A stretch of DNA of 64,000 nt from Profundicola sp964553105 (GTDB lineage Bacteria; Bacteroidota; Bacteroidia; Flavobacteriales; Weeksellaceae). A program made the position numbers and the translations under genes. Numbering within the stretch: the stretch's first letter is position 1; each line of letters begins with the position of its first letter. This document shows positions 33,073 through 41,650 of this stretch, piece after piece. Location of the stretch: NCBI GenBank assembly GCA_964553105.1, contig CAZKJO010000003.1, forward strand, positions 1 through 64,000, in the 5' to 3' direction. The notes beneath the pieces were generated by a model. The model did no database searches. It worked only from the letters and a program-made list of their open reading frames with translations, and was not told the origin of the DNA.

Positions 33073-35490
33073 TTAATAATCTACCAACTCAAATTGTAGC
33101 CAAACAAATGCCTTTTTCTTTAATTCACCTTTGTTTCTAGCTCTAATGGGGCCCTCTAACATTATTTTATCGTTAGAAGATTGATCCGTATACCTGAGAG
33201 GAAGAACACCACCATTGAAATAATCAAATTTTAAAGTTTGATTTACAGCTCCATCTTCTGAGAATGATTTTAATCTGCTAAGAGGTCTTATTCCTTGCAA
33301 AGTAGCTAAAACATCATGAATAGCAACTTTTGTTTTTCTAGGGTCATGGTTTAAAACAATATCTTTATTTGAATATTCTTTAACCCAAGTATCAATTTCG
33401 AATACCGCGTTTTTATCCTTTGCCTCTTCAGGAGTTATTTTATACACCACGGAATTGTCAATATTCCATCTTCGAGTTTTTGGCTTTTTGTTTTCTGTTA
33501 AGTGTATCTGTCTGTTTCTACCCCCACAAATTAAAGGAGTGTGCCCATCTAATTTATTGTTTTCTCCACCTCTATCACAATTCTTGTGATTTGGGAATTT
33601 ATTGAATTCGGTTTTATTTTTAAGTTCTTTTTTCCATTTTCCATTTGCTTTATACCGAACATGTTGCGTTATGCCATAGTCACCATCATTTGCATCTCCA
33701 TCTGCTCCCGTGTCATTCTGTAGTTCAACTAAGGTAATCTTTAAATAAAGATCTTTAGAGGGAACACAAGTTTCAATAGTTTGCTCATTTTGACTAGTCA
33801 TACCAACCCTTTCATTATTTAAGTTTTTTAATTCGTAACTAATCGGGTAAGCCTCTGCTGGAGAAAAATCGATCCCTTTAATATAGTCCTCTAAAGGCTT
33901 TCTTCCATTCGCAACCCAGTCAGCAGATATATCAGTTACCGCACTTTGGGAACTTCCACCATAATAGAAAGCTGTTACATGTGTGCTTTCATCATTAGCA
34001 ATCTTATTAATATTAGCTTCTACAGCAGCTTTATTCCCTAAGTAGCTCATGCTTGCACTAGCACTAGCGCCAAATTCCTCTAGACTCTTGGTTGTTCTAA
34101 ACATAAAATAACCTTTTCGACCGTAATTTACTCGGGAGAGATAAACGTATTTATCTAGATTAACATCATCATTGGGGAATATGTTTTCTTTATCAAGTCC
34201 ATCAACTTCAATATTAAAAACGTATTGTTCAAATTCAACCAAGTAATAATGACTTTCTTTGTAAGTACTAGATTCCATACCTAACTTGGCTGCAACACCG
34301 TAAAATGAGTTCGAATATCTTCCGTTAACTTTATAGTTTAACTCTTCTATGGAGTGAACTTCTGAATAGTTATAAGTCATACTTGCACCAGGACGAAAGT
34401 TGGGAACGGAATTAATTAAACTTTTAACTCCTGTATTTATAACTGATTTATTTTTTGGATTCTCTATCACTTTACTGCCACCTCCAGAGAAAGAAACTGT
34501 AATAGGACCTCTTTCATATCTTTCCTCGATAACATTGGCACCTTGCACAAACTTGGTAGCGTCCATAATAATTCCAGGCTTCAACCATTCAGGAGGACCT
34601 GTGACAGAAAAATCTTTAAAATTTTTCGTTTGAAATTTTGTATTTAGTAAAGTTTTGGTACAAAACATATCCTTTTTTTTATCTCCAGGTTCGGTCCTCA
34701 TGGTTGTAAGATTTTTATCTTCAAAGCCAGACCCTTCAGTTTTAAGGTTGTTAGACCCAGCTTTTACATCACTCCACCTGATCTTATCAAATACTTTTTT
34801 ATTAACTTGTAGATTAGGCTTTACTTGTGTTATAGGCTTGTTTGTGTCGGCAATGCCTACTATCCTTGAGTTATTATTTTCCTTGGTAGTATTACGTGCC
34901 TTTGGACTTTTCGAAGTTTTCACAGCCTTTGCGCCTTTTTTACTTTTCTGAATTGCTTTAGGATTTAATTTCTTAATTCTAGCTTCTTTAAGCTCAGATA
35001 GGGGAATGGTCTGTGTTTTTTGAGGAGGTCTAACAGAAACTACATTCGTTGTGTAGGTTGTATCACCTTGTTCAATAGAGGCTGTAATATCAAACTTTAC
35101 ATTTCTAGCACCCTCTGGCATCCATAAATTAATGGGAATGGTAGACCATGACCCATCACTTTTGGTATTTACCTTAAAAGTTCCTAAATCCTGGGAACCT
35201 CCTGTATAGTTTACAACAACATTGACTTCGATTACAGTATTTCGATCTGCATTTCCTTTAACAATTAAAGGAGATTTAACTTGTTCGTTTTTAGTGGGCG
35301 AAGTAATCATTAAAATAGGCTTATTCGCCTGAGTGGTTTCTGATGAATTGACTCCTGTTGTGGGTTTGTTATTGTTTAAATTCCCATCTCCGACGGGAGT
35401 TCTCTGTGCATATGACCAACTCGTCATAAACAGAAAGAGCAAAGCTCCCAAAAGTAATAATTTTGTTTTCATAACTTCTCGTTTTTTCAT
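33073..35490 (-). CDS. Secreted cholesterol-dependent-cytolysin-like pore-forming protein
   Basis: 805 residues. Signal peptide 1-28 (a second ATG at codon 7 is a good alternative start). Residues 55-155 look like an Ig-type beta domain (PILMITSPTKNEQVKSP, WMPEGARNVKFDITASI). Residues 160-230 are a basic, disordered linker. Residues 285-560 follow the thiol-activated cytolysin core in order: WLKPGIIMDATKFVQG, SLINSVPNFRPGASMTYNYS, YVYLSRVNYGRKGYFMF (YGR at 456-458), VTAFYYGGSSQSAV (paired Gly 511-512) and FSPAEAYPISY (547-552). The CDC undecapeptide of domain 4 (ECTGLAWEWWR) is absent; residues 575-805 form a different, Asp/Gly- and Lys-rich beta domain with Cys575, 638 and 655. Pore formation in membranes is inferred from family membership. 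No T9SS tail is recognisable. Confidence 0.8.
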   Translation of the reverse strand: MKKREVMKTKLLLLGALLFLFMTSWSYAQRTPVGDGNLNNNKPTTGVNSSETTQANKPILMITSPTKNEQVKSPLIVKGNADRNTVIEVNVVVNYTGGSQDLGTFKVNTKSDGSWSTIPINLWMPEGARNVKFDITASIEQGDTTYTTNVVSVRPPQKTQTIPLSELKEARIKKLNPKAIQKSKKGAKAVKTSKSPKARNTTKENNNSRIVGIADTNKPITQVKPNLQVNKKVFDKIRWSDVKAGSNNLKTEGSGFEDKNLTTMRTEPGDKKKDMFCTKTLLNTKFQTKNFKDFSVTGPPEWLKPGIIMDATKFVQGANVIEERYERGPITVSFSGGGSKVIENPKNKSVINTGVKSLINSVPNFRPGASMTYNYSEVHSIEELNYKVNGRYSNSFYGVAAKLGMESSTYKESHYYLVEFEQYVFNIEVDGLDKENIFPNDDVNLDKYVYLSRVNYGRKGYFMFRTTKSLEEFGASASASMSYLGNKAAVEANINKIANDESTHVTAFYYGGSSQSAVTDISADWVANGRKPLEDYIKGIDFSPAEAYPISYELKNLNNERVGMTSQNEQTIETCVPSKDLYLKITLVELQNDTGADGDANDGDYGITQHVRYKANGKWKKELKNKTEFNKFPNHKNCDRGGENNKLDGHTPLICGGRNRQIHLTENKKPKTRRWNIDNSVVYKITPEEAKDKNAVFEIDTWVKEYSNKDIVLNHDPRKTKVAIHDVLATLQGIRPLSRLKSFSEDGAVNQTLKFDYFNGGVLPLRYTDQSSNDKIMLEGPIRARNKGELKKKAFVWLQFELVDY

Positions 35491-35709
35491 GGTAATAATT
35501 AATTAAAGTTTTGGTTAGTAATTCAATGTTTAAACAGAGTTAAAACCCTTTTTAAACATCAATCAATTTAAACCTACGAAAAAAAGAAGTCCAATTTAAC
35601 AGGCCTTTATTGCAGTACTTCTTTCAATGAGTGAAAGTATGTTATGAATTAGTGGAGAAGTTTGAAATAGTTCTTATTATCTCAAAAACCTAGTTAAAAT
35701 AGTCGAGTA
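35491..35709. promoter_or_regulatory. Upstream region of the CDC-like gene with TTTAAAC repeats
   Basis: 219 bases between the lipoprotein gene and the CDC-like gene. TTTAAAC occurs at 35529-35535, 35551-35557 and 35567-35573, that is 22 and 16 bases apart and 38-83 bases before the CDC start. A 6-5-6 dyad (CTTTCA, TGAAAG) lies at 35621-35637. No TAnnTTTG box was seen on the minus strand. LytTR proteins bind spaced direct repeats, so these are candidate sites only. Confidence 0.3.
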
Positions 35710-36180
35710 TTAATTATCGTACTTTAAGAAAACAAACACCACGGCTTCGCCAGAAGTATTATTCTCATTTGGAATTTCTTCTAACTTTAAGGTGGTATCA
35801 TTTATGTAAATTATCCTAAACTCCGTAACTGGCGGAAACGGATTGTTTTGATAAGGGTCTTCATTGGATAATTCAAGCATTATGCTATTTCCAACTATAC
35901 TATATCGTCCAATAGCGTTATAATGAAAGCCGCAATTGGGGTCATACCAACGTAACGTCATTTTTTTGTCTGAGGAAAAATGGATTCTATCATTTTCTTT
36001 ATAGCATGGATTGATGTAATCATGCAGTCTTTCGTTTCCACTATCTATTCTGATACCGGTTTTTATAAAAGTCCATTCCCCATATAGCGAGTTGGGAAGG
36101 GGTTGTTGTATCGTACAGCTAATTAAAACAAAACTAAAGCTTATTACAACAAGCAGATTCGTGAAGTTAAAAGTTTTCAT
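35710..36180 (-). CDS. Lipocalin-like lipoprotein
   Basis: 156 residues. Lipoprotein signal with lipobox LISC near residue 22. The rest fits the small lipocalin-like family common in Bacteroidota: LYGEWTFIKTGI at the start of the barrel, then CYKENDRIHFSSDKKMTLRWYDPNCGF with two Cys, and strands GRYSIVGNSIMLEL and INDTTLKLEEI. It precedes the CDC-like gene on the same strand by 219 bases. A role as partner or protection factor for the CDC-like protein is possible but only suggested by position. Confidence 0.78.
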   Translation of the reverse strand: MKTFNFTNLLVVISFSFVLISCTIQQPLPNSLYGEWTFIKTGIRIDSGNERLHDYINPCYKENDRIHFSSDKKMTLRWYDPNCGFHYNAIGRYSIVGNSIMLELSNEDPYQNNPFPPVTEFRIIYINDTTLKLEEIPNENNTSGEAVVFVFLKYDN

Positions 36181-36325
36181 AATTATAGAGTTTCCTCTAA
36201 AGTAAGATATTTTTAACTTTTTAGAAGAATCAATATAATTTAAAATCCTTAATCAAATAAAGTCATATTAAAAAAACATGACTGGTGGATAAAAGCTTAA
36301 TGGCGATATGCCGACAGGGTGCTAT

Positions 36326-37870
36326 CTATTTATTTTCCATCACCACAAAAGGGATAATCATTTCTTCCATAGAAACGCCACCATGTTGATAGGTGTTTTT
36401 ATAGTAATTTACGTAATGATTATAGTTCTTAGGATAAGCCAAGAAAACATCATTCTTTGCAAAAATATACTTAGAGCTAACGTTCACCTTCGGTAATTGA
36501 TATTCTTCAGGTCTATCAACAACCATCACATCATTCGGATCAAACTGAAGCTGTCTACCTAATTTGTATCTTAAATTTGTACTGGTTTCTTTGTCTCCAA
36601 TAACTTTAGATGGCTGTTTTACATAGATAGTTCCATGGTCTGTGGTTAGAATAAGTCTCATATCGTTTTCAGCAGCTTGTTTAATTATTTCTAATAAATA
36701 AGAATTCTTAAACCAATTTTGAGTAACCGAACGATAGGTTTTGTCATCTCTAATCATTTCAGAAACAATACGGTTATCGGTTTTTGCATGAGATAAAATG
36801 TCTATAAAATTATAAACAATAACAGTTAAATCATTATTTTTAAATGAATGAAACTTATCGAGAACATGCTTTTCAAATCCTGAATTCAAGATTTTATAAT
36901 ACTTAGTTTTTAAATCTTTCAAGCCTAATCTTGATAAATTATCTTCTAATAATTCAGGCTCAAAATCATTTTTATTACCATCATCGGTATCATTTTTCCA
37001 ATAGTTTGGAAACCTTTTCTCAATTTCTAATGGCATTCTACCTGCAAAAAACGAGTTTCTAGCGTATTGCGTAGAGGATGGTAAAATGCTGTAGTACATT
37101 TCTTCTTGCGTATGATTAAAGTATTGTTGAAACAAGGGTTGAATCACTTTCCACTGATCATAGCGTAAGTTATCAACCATAATTAGAATCGTTTTTTTAT
37201 CTTTTAGTTGAGGTCTAACGTAGCTATTAAAAACTGTATGAGATAACTCAGGTCGATCTGACCCATCTAACCAATCTAAATAGTTTCTTTCAACAAATTT
37301 TGCAAAATGGTTATTAGCATCGGCTTTTTGATCATTTAGAATTTGCAACATATTTTGATCTTCTATGTTTTCTAAATTGATTTCCCAATGCACTAATTTC
37401 TTGTAAACTGCGGTCCAATCATGATAGTCCCTTGCGTTCATTAAATCCATCGCAATTTGGCGGAATTCCATTTGATAGTTCACAACAGCTTTCTCCGTAA
37501 TAATTTTTGAACCATCCAATATTTTTTTCAGACTCAATACAATTTGATTTGGATTTACCGGTTTAATTAAATAATCAGCAATATGCGCCCCAATGGCCTC
37601 TTCCATAATGTGTTCCTCCTCATTCTTGGTCACCATCACCACTGGAATATTAGGTCGAATTTGCTTAATCTTAGAAATCGCTTCTAATCCACCCATGCCT
37701 GGCATATTTTCATCTAATAAAATGGCAGAGAAATTCTCTTCTTCTAGCAACTCAAGAGCATCGGTTGCATTGTTCATAGTGGTGGTAGTGTATCCTTTTT
37801 TCTCTAGAAAAAGACAGTGTGGTTTTAGCAACTCTATCTCATCATCTACCCATAATATTCTTATTGCCAT
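36326..37870 (-). CDS. porX: PorX: response regulator with PglZ phosphatase-like domain
   Basis: 514 residues. Receiver domain 1-120 with Asp9/Asp10, phospho-acceptor Asp53 (ILLDENMPGMGG), Thr81 region (VVMVTKNEEEH) and Lys103 (YLIKPVNP). Residues 125-220 are a helical linker. Residues 220-514 are a PglZ/alkaline phosphatase superfamily domain (ILIMVDNLRYDQWK, SSTQYARNSFFAGRMP, NFIDILSHAK, LTTDHGTIYV, YQHGGVSMEEMIIPFVV). This architecture is PorX, which with PorY controls the type IX secretion system and hydrolyses oligonucleotide substrates. It implies that this organism has T9SS. Divergent from the HD gene. Confidence 0.93.
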   Translation of the reverse strand: MAIRILWVDDEIELLKPHCLFLEKKGYTTTTMNNATDALELLEEENFSAILLDENMPGMGGLEAISKIKQIRPNIPVVMVTKNEEEHIMEEAIGAHIADYLIKPVNPNQIVLSLKKILDGSKIITEKAVVNYQMEFRQIAMDLMNARDYHDWTAVYKKLVHWEINLENIEDQNMLQILNDQKADANNHFAKFVERNYLDWLDGSDRPELSHTVFNSYVRPQLKDKKTILIMVDNLRYDQWKVIQPLFQQYFNHTQEEMYYSILPSSTQYARNSFFAGRMPLEIEKRFPNYWKNDTDDGNKNDFEPELLEDNLSRLGLKDLKTKYYKILNSGFEKHVLDKFHSFKNNDLTVIVYNFIDILSHAKTDNRIVSEMIRDDKTYRSVTQNWFKNSYLLEIIKQAAENDMRLILTTDHGTIYVKQPSKVIGDKETSTNLRYKLGRQLQFDPNDVMVVDRPEEYQLPKVNVSSKYIFAKNDVFLAYPKNYNHYVNYYKNTYQHGGVSMEEMIIPFVVMENK

Positions 37871-37880
37871 TTGATTTGTT

Positions 37881-37888
37881 TATTTTTG
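37881..37888 (+). promoter_or_regulatory. Promoter -7 box of HD gene and lipid A block
   Basis: TATTTTTG fits TAnnTTTG and lies 20 bases before the TTG start at 37909. Confidence 0.5.
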
Positions 37889-37908
37889 TGTGAATTAAAA
37901 CTGATTAA

Positions 37909-39144
37909 TTGAAAAACTCGAACAAGCTTAAAATATTTAACGACCCGGTTTATGGATTTATTTCAATCCCGGACGAATTTATTTTTGATCTTATAGAACA
38001 TAAAAGCTTTCAAAGACTACGCCGAATTTCACAAACGGGTTTAACTCAATATGTGTATCCAGGCGCAACTCATTCGCGTTATCTTCATGCTTTGGGTTGT
38101 TTGCATCTAATGCAAAAGGCCGTGAGTACTTTGCGCCAAAAGAATGTGCAGATTTCTGCTGAGGAAGAAAGAGCACTTTATATCGCCATTTTACTACACG
38201 ATGTAGGTCATGGACCATTTTCGCATGCATTAGAATCTACTATAGTAGAAGGTGTGCATCATGAAGATATTTCTCTACGCATTATGCAAAGATTGAATGA
38301 GGAGTATAAAGGTGAGCTCGAATTAGCTATACAAGTTTTTCAGAAAAAATACCATCGTAAGTTTTTAGGTCAATTGATTGCCAGTCAATTAGATATCGAT
38401 AGATTGGATTATCTTAAAAGAGATAGCTTCTTCACGGGAGTTACCGAAGGAAACATTGGTTCTGATCGTATTATTTCTATGATGAATGTACGAGAGGATG
38501 AGTTGGTAATCGATGTTAAAGGAATCTATTCTGTTGAGAAATACTTGATTTCAAGAATGTTCATGTACTGGCAGGTTTATCTTCACAAAACTGCGTTTGG
38601 AGTAGAGTTATATTTAATCCAAGCCTTAAAAAGAGCCAAAGAATTATATAAATTAGGCCAAAGCTTACCAACCACACCTGCATTAGAATATTTTTTGGAA
38701 AGAGATTTTAATGAAAAATTTAGTTCAGACGATATCGATATTTTTCTGGAATTGGATGATAACGATGTCATGTTCTCTATTAAACAATGGCAATATCATT
38801 CAGATTTAATACTTAGAACGCTAGCCATTTCTGTTGTGCAAAGAAGGCTTCCAAAAGCTGAAATCAGAAATAATCCAATAAATAAAAATGAATTAGAAGA
38901 AAAAAGACAAGCCGCAAATCGGTATTTTGGAGAAGGAGCAGCCGATTATTTCGTGCATGAATCCGAATTAAAAATCATTCCTTACGATCATGAAAAATAT
39001 CCGATTTTGTTGATGGATAAAGACGGAAGTTGTAAGAATATAGCCGATTCAGAGAAACAAATCTTAACCAGACCGCTCTTTGAGCCCACCATTAAATACC
39101 ACTTTTGTTACTGGAATTCAGAGAAAATAGAGAAAATTTTATAA
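37909..39144 (+). CDS. HD-domain phosphohydrolase (SAMHD1/dGTPase-like)
   Basis: 411 residues from a TTG start. HD motif residues: YPGATHSRYLHALG (first His), ILLHDVGHGPFSHALE (HD pair), and SQLDIDRLDYLKRDSFF (late Asp). This pattern is that of the YdhJ/SAMHD1-type HD superfamily hydrolases that act on nucleotides. Substrate unknown. In Flavobacteria this gene regularly sits between porX and lpxD, as here. Confidence 0.9.
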   Translation: MKNSNKLKIFNDPVYGFISIPDEFIFDLIEHKSFQRLRRISQTGLTQYVYPGATHSRYLHALGCLHLMQKAVSTLRQKNVQISAEEERALYIAILLHDVGHGPFSHALESTIVEGVHHEDISLRIMQRLNEEYKGELELAIQVFQKKYHRKFLGQLIASQLDIDRLDYLKRDSFFTGVTEGNIGSDRIISMMNVREDELVIDVKGIYSVEKYLISRMFMYWQVYLHKTAFGVELYLIQALKRAKELYKLGQSLPTTPALEYFLERDFNEKFSSDDIDIFLELDDNDVMFSIKQWQYHSDLILRTLAISVVQRRLPKAEIRNNPINKNELEEKRQAANRYFGEGAADYFVHESELKIIPYDHEKYPILLMDKDGSCKNIADSEKQILTRPLFEPTIKYHFCYWNSEKIEKIL

Positions 39145-39204
39145 TTATTTATAACTTTTTCTTCGTCTAGGGCTTGATTTAAGTTATATAAGAATTAAAT
39201 TTTC

Positions 39205-39212
39205 TACTTTTG
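39205..39212 (+). promoter_or_regulatory. Promoter -7 box of lpxD
   Basis: TACTTTTG fits TAnnTTTG and lies only 4 bases before the lpxD ATG, so the transcript is likely leaderless. Confidence 0.55.
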
Positions 39213-39216
39213 CGAC

Positions 39217-40254
39217 ATGGAATTTACTGCAGCGCAAATTGCTGAATGGATTGAAGGTGAAATTATTGGGGATGCAAACACGAGTGTTTCGGGATTTGGG
39301 AAAATCGAAGAGGCAGGAGAAGGCGCATTAACCTTCTTGGCCAGCGAGAAATATAAAGCTTACCTAAAGGATAGCAAAGCAAGTGTAATCATCATTAGTG
39401 AGAATCTTGCTATTCCAAATGAAGACACCAGAACTTTTATACGTGTTAAGGATGCTTATGCAGCCATGACGCGATTGCTTGATTTATATAAAAGCTTAAC
39501 CCAACAAAAATCCGGAATCGAGCAACCAAGTTCTATTCACGATTCAGCCGAATTGGGCGAGGATATATACGTTGGTGCTTTTGCTTACATTGGTAAGAAT
39601 GTGAAAATTGGAAATAATTGCAAAATTTATCCACATGTTTTTATAGATGATAATGTAGTTATCGGGGATAATTCAGTTTTATATTCTGGAGTTAAAATCT
39701 ATGATAATTGTGTCGTGGGACAGAATTGTATTATTCATTCAGGTGCGGTGATAGGGAGCGATGGTTTTGGGTTTCAACCCGATCAAAATGGCATATTCCA
39801 CAAAGTACAACAAGTTGGAAATGTTGTAATTGGCAATCAAGTAGAGATTGGAGCTTGTTGTACCATAGATAGAGCTACTATGGGTTCTACCACTATAGAA
39901 GACGGTGTTAAGCTAGATAATCAAATTCATGTGGCACACAATGTTAGCATTGGAAAAAATACTGTAATTGCAGCACAGGCAGGTATTGCAGGTTCAACCA
40001 AAATTGGACGAAACAACATGATTGGTGGGCAAGTTGGCGTTGCGGGACACATTAAATTAGGAGACTTTGTACATGTTCAAGCACAAAGTGGCGTTAATGG
40101 AAAAATAGCTGATCATAGTAAGTTATATGGTTCTCCGGCAATGGATGCGTCAGATTTTAGAAAATCTTATGTTTATTTTCGTAAATTGCCAGAATTAATG
40201 AACAAACTCAATCAGTTAGATAAAAAGTTTAATCAAGAAAATAAGAATGGCTGA
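39217..40254 (+). CDS. lpxD: UDP-3-O-acylglucosamine N-acyltransferase
   Basis: 345 residues. It adds the N-linked acyl chain in lipid A synthesis. N-terminal uridine-binding domain 1-100 (EGEIIGDANTSVSGFGKIEEA, GALTFLASEKYKAYL), then a left-handed beta-helix of hexapeptide repeats 105-310, with catalytic His in the VAHNVSIGKNT segment, and a C-terminal helix. It overlaps lpxC/fabZ by 8 bases. Confidence 0.95.
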   Translation: MEFTAAQIAEWIEGEIIGDANTSVSGFGKIEEAGEGALTFLASEKYKAYLKDSKASVIIISENLAIPNEDTRTFIRVKDAYAAMTRLLDLYKSLTQQKSGIEQPSSIHDSAELGEDIYVGAFAYIGKNVKIGNNCKIYPHVFIDDNVVIGDNSVLYSGVKIYDNCVVGQNCIIHSGAVIGSDGFGFQPDQNGIFHKVQQVGNVVIGNQVEIGACCTIDRATMGSTTIEDGVKLDNQIHVAHNVSIGKNTVIAAQAGIAGSTKIGRNNMIGGQVGVAGHIKLGDFVHVQAQSGVNGKIADHSKLYGSPAMDASDFRKSYVYFRKLPELMNKLNQLDKKFNQENKNG

Positions 40255-41641
40255 TAAGCAGAAAACTTTATCAAAAGAAGTTACTTTAAATGGTGTAGGA
40301 TTACATACAGGTCGCCCTGTTTCTATGACTTTAAAACCAGCTGAAGTAAATACAGGCTTTGTTTTCGTTAGAACAGACCTAGAAGGTAGTCCACAAGTAG
40401 AGGCAGATGCTAACTATGTGACTTTTACAGATAGAGGAACTATTTTAGAGAAAAAAGGAGTGAAAATCCACACAACCGAGCATATATTGGCTGCCTTAAC
40501 TGGTATGGACGTGGATAATGCCTATATAGAATTAGATAATGCCGAGCCACCTATTATGGATGGTTCAGCAAAGTTTTTCGTTGAAGCAATTGAAAAAGCT
40601 GGAATCGAAGAACAAGATGCAGAAAGAGAATATTATGTTATTAAAGAAATTGTTTCTTATCATGACCCAGAAACAGGATCAGAAATAACGGCTATTCCAT
40701 CAGATGATTTCGAAGTGACTACCATGGTAGATTTCGGGACCAAAGTGTTGGGAACTCAAAATGCAACTTTAAAAAGTATTTCAGAATTCAAAACAGAAAT
40801 CGCAGACAGTAGAACCTTTAGCTTTTTACATGAGCTAGAGCAGCTTTTAGAAGCTGGCCTTATCAAGGGTGGGGACATTAGTAATGCGATTGTCTATGTA
40901 GACAAAGAAATTACCCCAGAAACAGAAGAGAAATTGAAGAAAGCCTTCAATAAGGAGTCTGTTAATATTAGACCGAATGGTATCTTAGATAATCTAATTT
41001 TGCACCATCCAAACGAGGCTGCAAGACATAAGCTTTTAGATGTGATTGGCGACTTAACGCTGGTTGGAACAAAATTAAAAGCTAAGATTATCGCTAATAA
41101 ACCAGGTCATTTAATTAATACACAATTTGCAAAGAAATTGAATAAGCAGATCAAAATCGCTAAGCGAAAGAACGTACCACAGATAGATCTTAGCAAACCT
41201 CCTTTGTATGATATCAATCAAATCATGGAACTATTACCACATAGACCTCCATTCTTATTGATCGATAGAATTATGGAAGTTTCAGAAAATCACGTGATTG
41301 GAATCAAAAATGTTTCCATGAACGAACCATTTTTTGTGGGGCACTTTCCTCAAGAGCCAGTAATGCCTGGCGTATTATTGGTGGAATCAATGGCACAAGC
41401 CGCTGGAATTTTATTCTTAAGCAATGTAGATGATCCAAAAGCATACTCTACATACTTTATGAAAATTGAAAGCGTTAAGTTTAAAAAGAAAGTGGTCCCA
41501 GGAGACACAGTTATATTTAAATGCGATTTAACGCAACCTATTAGAAGAGGTATTATTATCATGCAAGGAACTGGATATGTTGGCGATAGCGTGGTAATCG
41601 AAGCGGAAATGATGGCGCAAATTGTTAAAAACAAAGAATAA
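40247..41641 (+). CDS. lpxC-fabZ: Fused LpxC deacetylase / FabZ dehydratase
   Basis: 464 residues. Residues 1-305 are LpxC, the zinc deacetylase of UDP-3-O-acyl-GlcNAc: KEVTLNGVGLHTGRPV, HTTEHILAALTGMDVDNAYIE split over motif I, DSRTFSF, ILHHPNEAARHKLLDVIGDL with zinc-binding His and Asp. Residues 320-464 are FabZ, (3R)-hydroxyacyl-ACP dehydratase: LLPHRPPFLLIDRI, GHFPQEPVMPGVLLVES with catalytic His and Glu, MAQAAGIL. The fusion is a known trait of Bacteroidota and balances lipid A and phospholipid synthesis. Confidence 0.97.
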   Translation: MADKQKTLSKEVTLNGVGLHTGRPVSMTLKPAEVNTGFVFVRTDLEGSPQVEADANYVTFTDRGTILEKKGVKIHTTEHILAALTGMDVDNAYIELDNAEPPIMDGSAKFFVEAIEKAGIEEQDAEREYYVIKEIVSYHDPETGSEITAIPSDDFEVTTMVDFGTKVLGTQNATLKSISEFKTEIADSRTFSFLHELEQLLEAGLIKGGDISNAIVYVDKEITPETEEKLKKAFNKESVNIRPNGILDNLILHHPNEAARHKLLDVIGDLTLVGTKLKAKIIANKPGHLINTQFAKKLNKQIKIAKRKNVPQIDLSKPPLYDINQIMELLPHRPPFLLIDRIMEVSENHVIGIKNVSMNEPFFVGHFPQEPVMPGVLLVESMAQAAGILFLSNVDDPKAYSTYFMKIESVKFKKKVVPGDTVIFKCDLTQPIRRGIIIMQGTGYVGDSVVIEAEMMAQIVKNKE

Positions 41642-41650
41642 TTGGAAGTA

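Noticed and set aside
33073..33200. Type IX secretion sorting tail on the CDC-like protein
   Set aside because: The C-terminus (RNKGELKKKAFVWLQFELVDY region) lacks the pattern of known T9SS tails, although PorX is encoded nearby.
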